Below, one piece after another: positions 22,638 to 26,034 of a stretch of 26,034 nucleotides of DNA. A program made the position numbers and the translations under genes. The notes under the pieces were generated by a model that did no database searches, had not been told where the DNA came from, and saw nothing but the letters and a program-made list of their open reading frames with translations. The stretch covers positions 1 to 26,034 of the forward strand of contig CAKTSA010000024.1 in NCBI GenBank assembly GCA_934597585.1, given 5' to 3'. The stretch comes from an uncultured Oscillospiraceae bacterium (lineage in GTDB: Bacteria > Bacillota > Clostridia > Oscillospirales > Oscillospiraceae). The first letter of the stretch is position 1, and each line of letters starts with the position of its first letter.

Positions 22638-23876
22638 ATGAAGAACTTTCTGAAGAGCTACGGCTTTATTTTCTGTATGCTGATTGGCATCATCGCCGGC
22701 TGCCTGGTGGGCTGGCTGGCCCCCGGTTTCGGCAGCAAGATCGAGTTCCTGGGCACCGTGTTCATCAACATGATGTTCTGCGTGGTGGTGCCCATGGTGT
22801 TCTGTTCCATCAGCTCCGCTATCGCCAACATGAAGAGCGCCAAGCGTGCCGGTAAGATCATGGGCACCACTATCGCCACCTTCCTGGCCACCGCCGCCAT
22901 CGCCGGCGTACTGATGTACATCGTCTGCCGCATCTTCCCCCTGGTCAGCGGCCATTACACCGTGGTAGAGGGCGAGATCGGCGACACCCTGGGCGTCCAG
23001 GACATGATCGTCAACTTCTTTACCAAGCCTGACTTCACCGAGCTGCTGAGCCGCCGGGCCATCCTGCCCCTGATCGTGGCGGCCATCCTCTTCGGCTTCG
23101 GCGTGCAGCTGTCCGGCGGCCCCGCCACCAAGACGGCCCAGTTCCTGGAGGATATCACCAACTGCATCATGAAGACCGTGAAGATCATCACCTACTACGC
23201 GCCCATCGGCTTCTTCGGCTTCTTCGCCAGCCTGGTGGCCACCTACGGCCCCGAGCTGATCGGCGATTACAGCCGCACGCTGATCATCTACTATGTGATG
23301 AGCTTTGCCTACATGTTTATCTTCTTCCCCATCTATGCCCGGTTCGGCGGCGGCAGAGGCGCGGTCAAGGTCATGTTCTCCAAGCTGTTCCGGCCCGCGG
23401 CGGTGTCCTTCGGCACCTGCTCCAGCGTGGCCACCATCCCCACCAACATGGAGGTGGCGGAGGAGACCGGCATCAGTAAGGACGTCAGCGACATCGTGCT
23501 GCCCATGGGTGCTACGATGCATATGGACGGCTCCGCCATGTCCGCCATCATCAAGGTGGCGTTCCTGTTCGGCATCTTCGGCATGGACTTCTCCACCGAC
23601 AAGGCCATCCTGGCCATCATCGTGGCGGTGTTCTCCTCCGTGGCCATGAGCGGCATCCCCGGCGGCGGCGGCACCGGCGAGCTGGTGGTGTGCACCATCT
23701 TCTTCCCCGACCAGTTGGCCATCGCCTACCCCATCGCCCTGGCCATCGGCAACCTGGTGGATCCCCCCGCCACCATGGTCAACTCCGCCGGCGACTATGT
23801 GGTGTCCTTCATCGTGTCCCGCTATGTGGACGGCAAGGACTGGCTGCAGAAGAAGCTCCACGGCGAGACCAAGTAA
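22638..23876 (+). CDS. Dicarboxylate/amino acid:cation symporter (DAACS)
   Basis: A 412-residue secondary transporter of the glutamate-transporter family with about eight helices and two hairpins. Hairpin 1 reads SFGTCSSVATIPTN (257-270), helix 7 GATMHMDGSAM (291-301), hairpin 2 SGIPGGGGTGEL and helix 8 NLVDPPATMVNSAGD (372-386). Compared from memory with GltPh, the helix-8 Arg that binds acidic side chains is Ala378, while the Asp, Asn and Asp partners (375, 382, 386) remain; the helix-7 NMD sodium motif reads His295-Met-Asp297. This argues for a neutral or non-acidic substrate and perhaps altered cation coupling. AAGGAGG precedes the ATG, and a strong terminator follows. Confidence 0.9.
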   Translation: MKNFLKSYGFIFCMLIGIIAGCLVGWLAPGFGSKIEFLGTVFINMMFCVVVPMVFCSISSAIANMKSAKRAGKIMGTTIATFLATAAIAGVLMYIVCRIFPLVSGHYTVVEGEIGDTLGVQDMIVNFFTKPDFTELLSRRAILPLIVAAILFGFGVQLSGGPATKTAQFLEDITNCIMKTVKIITYYAPIGFFGFFASLVATYGPELIGDYSRTLIIYYVMSFAYMFIFFPIYARFGGGRGAVKVMFSKLFRPAAVSFGTCSSVATIPTNMEVAEETGISKDVSDIVLPMGATMHMDGSAMSAIIKVAFLFGIFGMDFSTDKAILAIIVAVFSSVAMSGIPGGGGTGELVVCTIFFPDQLAIAYPIALAIGNLVDPPATMVNSAGDYVVSFIVSRYVDGKDWLQKKLHGETK

Positions 23877-23896
23877 CATTCTCTCTTCTCACTGCA

Positions 23897-23946
23897 ATAA
23901 GCAATAGAGACGGCTCACCCTGGCCGTCTCTATTGCTTATTTTTTT
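23897..23946 (+). terminator. Strong terminator after the symporter gene
   Basis: An 18-bp perfect stem (23897-23914 with 23923-23940) around TCACCCTG is followed by six Ts. It closes the symporter unit, and its distal arm overlaps the next promoter. Confidence 0.95.
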
Positions 23947-23961
23947 GCAGCGTGCTACAAT
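23933..23961 (+). promoter_or_regulatory. Promoter embedded in terminator
   Basis: TTGCTT (23933-23938), a 17-base spacer and TACAAT (23956-23961) with a TG extension lie 27 bases before the C39-like gene. The -35 hexamer falls in the descending arm of the terminator stem. Confidence 0.55.
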
Positions 23962-23988
23962 AGGCCATATTTTTCCCGGAGGTACCCC

Positions 23989-24591
23989 ATGAAGAAGCTG
24001 CCCGTCCCCTACCTGGACCAGACCGCCCAGGCCCCCACCGGGTGCGAGAGCGTCTCCGCCGTAATGCTGCTGCGCTACCTGGGCTATGACGTGACCATCG
24101 ACAGCTTTCTGGACACCGCCCTGGACAAGGGCGTGTGGGAGCAGCGCGGCGGCGAGTGGTGGGGCAGCGACCCCCGCGAAGCCTTCGTGGGCGATCCCCG
24201 TGACCCGGAGGCCCTGGGCTGCTACGCCCCGGTGATGGTCAAGGCCCTGAACCGGGTGGCCGGGGATACCTACACCGCCGTAGATGAGACCGGCACAGAG
24301 ATCGACGACCTGTGCCTCCGGTATATCGACGCCGGCATTCCGGTGCTCCTGTGGTGCAGCATCAACATGCGCCCCACCGTCAACGGCCCCTGGTACCGTC
24401 TGATCCCCAGCGGAGAACCCTTCATGTGGGTCTCCAACGAGCACTGCCTGCTGCTGGTGGGCTATGACGCGGAAAATTACATCTGCAATGACCCCTGGGA
24501 CAACAACGGTGTTGTGTCCTATCCCCGCCGCACCATGTGGCAGCGGCACCGGGAGCAGGGGATGCAAGCGGTGGGCCTGCGGAAAACGTGA
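23989..24591 (+). CDS. C39-like papain-fold protein without signal peptide
   Basis: A 200-residue protein of the Peptidase_C39_2 type. The expected triad is visible: Cys19 in APTGCESVSAVMLLRYLGY, His152 in SNEHCLLLVGYD and Asp168 in ICNDPWD. Family members normally carry a signal peptide or wall domain; here the domain begins at residue 4 and there is no hydrophobic leader, so it appears cytoplasmic unless exported unconventionally. GGAGGTACCCC precedes the ATG. lysA follows 34 bases later with its own ribosome site and no terminator between, suggesting co-transcription. The substrate is unknown. Confidence 0.85.
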   Translation: MKKLPVPYLDQTAQAPTGCESVSAVMLLRYLGYDVTIDSFLDTALDKGVWEQRGGEWWGSDPREAFVGDPRDPEALGCYAPVMVKALNRVAGDTYTAVDETGTEIDDLCLRYIDAGIPVLLWCSINMRPTVNGPWYRLIPSGEPFMWVSNEHCLLLVGYDAENYICNDPWDNNGVVSYPRRTMWQRHREQGMQAVGLRKT

Positions 24592-24625
24592 CCCACCTAT
24601 CATAGAAAAAGGAGGACGACCATTC

Positions 24626-25930
24626 ATGAACCTATTGTACGACACCCTGACCATCGGCGAAAACGGCCATCTGCACTTCGCCGGGCAAGACACGGTGGCC
24701 CTGGCCAAGCAGTACGGCACGCCCCTGTACCTGATGGACGAAGACGGCATCCGCCGCCAGTGCCAGACCTATCAGGCGGCCTTTCGAAAGCACTTCGGCC
24801 CCGGCAGCCGCCCCCTGTACGCCAGCAAGGCCTGCTGCTTCAAGCGCATCTACCAGATCATGGCCGAAGAGGACATGGGCATCGACGTGGTGTCCTCCGG
24901 TGAGATCTACACCGCCCTCCAGGCCGGCTATGACCTGCGCGGCGCCTACTTCCACAGCAACAACAAGACCGACGAGGACATCGCCTTCGCCATGGACAGC
25001 CACGTGGGCTATTTCGTCGCCGACAACATCGAGGAGATCAACGCCATTGAGACCCACGCCGCCTGCCGCGGCATCCGCCAGAAGGTGCTGCTGCGCCTGA
25101 CCCCCGGCATTGACCCCCACACCTACGAGGCCATCTCCACCGGCAAGGTGGACAGCAAGTTCGGCTCCGCCATCGAGACCGGCCAGGCCGAGGCCATTAC
25201 CCTCCACACCCTGGCCCAGCCCCACGTGGAGCTGATGGGCTTCCACTGCCATGTGGGCTCCCAGGTGTTCACTGAGGACGTGTTCGAGCGGGCCGCCGCC
25301 GTCATGCTGACCTTCATCGCCGCCATGGCGCAGAAGCATGGCTACCAGACCCGGCAACTGGACCTGGGCGGCGGCTACGGCGTCCGCTACGTGGACACCG
25401 ACCCCCACCTGGACATCGACGCCAAGGTGGCCCAGGTGGCCGCCGCCATCAAGAGCACCTGTGCCCGCCTGGACATCCCCATGCCGGAGATCCACATGGA
25501 GCCGGGCCGCAGCATCGTGGCCGCGGCCGGTCTGACCCTCTATACCTGCGGCACGGTGAAGAAGATCCCCGGTTACAAGAACTATGTGTCCATCGACGGC
25601 GGCATGACCGACAACCCCCGCTTTGCCCTCTACCGGGCCAGCTACACCTGTCTGCCCGCCAACAAGATGACCGAGCCCCGCGTCCTCGAGGCCTCCGTGG
25701 TGGGCCGCTGCTGCGAGAGCGGCGATATCATCCAGGAGCACGTCCTGCTGCCCGCCTCCATCGGCCGCGGCGACATCGTAGCCGTCTGCACCACCGGCGC
25801 CTACAACTACTCCATGGCCTCCCACTATAACCGTCTCCCCAAGCCCCCTATCGTCATGCTCCACCGCGGCACAAGCTACGTAGCCGTCCGCCGCGAGTCC
25901 CTCTCCGACCTGTGCCGGAACGACCTATAA
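24626..25930 (+). CDS. lysA: Diaminopimelate decarboxylase
   Basis: A 434-residue PLP enzyme making L-lysine from meso-diaminopimelate. The PLP lysine is Lys68 (LYASKACCF). DMGIDVVSSGE, FHSNNKTDEDI, LRLTPGIDPHTYEA, FHCHVGSQ, LDLGGGYGVRY, MEPGRSIVAAAG, the second active-site CESGDII and the C-terminal GAYNYSMASHYN follow in family order. Start ATG 24626 has AAGGAGG ten bases upstream; the longer in-frame reading from 24464 would overlap the C39-like gene. The neighbouring genes of the lysine pathway (dapA, dapB) are not in the window. Confidence 0.96.
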   Translation: MNLLYDTLTIGENGHLHFAGQDTVALAKQYGTPLYLMDEDGIRRQCQTYQAAFRKHFGPGSRPLYASKACCFKRIYQIMAEEDMGIDVVSSGEIYTALQAGYDLRGAYFHSNNKTDEDIAFAMDSHVGYFVADNIEEINAIETHAACRGIRQKVLLRLTPGIDPHTYEAISTGKVDSKFGSAIETGQAEAITLHTLAQPHVELMGFHCHVGSQVFTEDVFERAAAVMLTFIAAMAQKHGYQTRQLDLGGGYGVRYVDTDPHLDIDAKVAQVAAAIKSTCARLDIPMPEIHMEPGRSIVAAAGLTLYTCGTVKKIPGYKNYVSIDGGMTDNPRFALYRASYTCLPANKMTEPRVLEASVVGRCCESGDIIQEHVLLPASIGRGDIVAVCTTGAYNYSMASHYNRLPKPPIVMLHRGTSYVAVRRESLSDLCRNDL

Positions 25931-25936
25931 ACAAAA

Positions 25937-25962
25937 AAAGAAAGCCCCTATGGGCTTTCTTT
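25937..25962 (+). terminator. Terminator after lysA
   Basis: AAAGAAAGCCC (25937-25947) pairs with GGGCTTTCTTT (25952-25962) around CTAT. Its last two Ts are the first bases of the terminal repeat, the same layout as at the left end of the window. Confidence 0.85.
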
Positions 25963-26030
25963 CAGTCTGTCAAAAAACTACCCAAACGCCCCTGTTTCTG
26001 CTATAATAGAAGAAACGGGGGTGTTTACAT
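25961..26030 (+). repeat. 70-bp terminal inverted repeat, right copy
   Basis: This is the counterpart of bases 1-70 (69 of 70 identical as reverse complement). It begins TTCAGTCTGTCAAAAAACT at the terminator foot, contains TGCTATAAT and leads to ATGGAA at 26029-26034, a possible start codon preceded by CGGGGGTG. The reading frame leaves the window, so the gene cannot be identified. Confidence 0.9.
25984..26026 (+). promoter_or_regulatory. Extended -10 promoter inside an imperfect palindrome
   Basis: TGCTATAAT occupies 25999-26007. The arms 25984-25999 and 26011-26026 match as inverted repeats at 14 of 16 positions, so the -10 box lies in the centre. A dimeric repressor bound here would occlude RNA polymerase. 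No consensus -35 is present. Confidence 0.55.
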
Positions 26031-26034
26031 GGAA

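Noticed and set aside
22326..23879. 517-codon frame opposite the symporter gene
   Set aside because: Asp/His/Gly-rich repetitive translation with no domain, complementary to a clear membrane transporter.
1..26034. CRISPR array, tRNA, rRNA, prophage or complete insertion sequence
   Set aside because: No regularly spaced repeats, no cloverleaf or rRNA-like sequence, and no transposase, integrase or phage structural gene was seen.

Overview
The window is about 26 kb of GC-rich DNA with strong AGGAGG-type ribosome binding sites, TTGACA/TATAAT-type promoters and many terminator hairpins. The gene content is that of a strictly anaerobic Gram-positive gut bacterium: RbsABC-type sugar importer, amino-acid importer, lipoproteins with a Cys lipobox, and ApbE with EetA/EetB-like proteins. 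It fits the Oscillospirales (Oscillospiraceae) best. That placement is inferred from protein style and base composition; there is no rRNA or tRNA gene to confirm it. Gene density is normal, there is no phage gene, transposase or CRISPR array, and every gene appears intact.

Region 1 (1-13.7 kb) is a sugar-utilisation locus. A minus-strand operon encodes a xylulokinase-type kinase, a DUF4867 protein and an L-fucose/L-arabinose isomerase-family enzyme. It diverges from a plus-strand AraC-type regulator. Downstream on the plus strand follow a lipoprotein sugar-binding protein, a two-domain ABC ATPase and a permease. Then comes a complete acetoin/2-oxo-acid dehydrogenase complex: E1 alpha, E1 beta, an E2 with two apparent subunit-binding domains, and E3. 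The transporter and dehydrogenase genes run head to tail with no full terminator seen between them, so uptake, isomerisation, phosphorylation and a C2-yielding oxidation may form one regulon.

Region 2 (13.7-18.9 kb) holds a minus-strand membrane zinc-ribbon protein. It is followed by a plus-strand run of rpe, recR, apbE, an EetA-like NusG-II-domain protein, an EetB-like Gx-family membrane protein and a CbxX/SpoVK-type AAA ATPase. The apbE-eetA-eetB part resembles the membrane half of flavin-based extracellular electron transfer loci.

Region 3 (18.9-26 kb) has a minus-strand polar amino-acid ABC transporter. Its binding protein appears to be circularly permuted: the segment that normally ends this family sits at the N-terminus. 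A divergent AraC-type regulator follows, then a DAACS-family symporter, a C39-like papain-fold protein without signal peptide, and lysA.

The two ends of the window are copies of one 70-bp sequence in inverted orientation (69 of 70 identical). Each copy starts directly at a terminator stem and carries an outward-facing extended -10 promoter inside an imperfect palindrome, leading to an ATG at the edge. The most novel-looking items are the permuted binding protein, the coupling of a pentose/deoxysugar-type locus to an acetoin-dehydrogenase-like complex, and this terminal inverted repeat.
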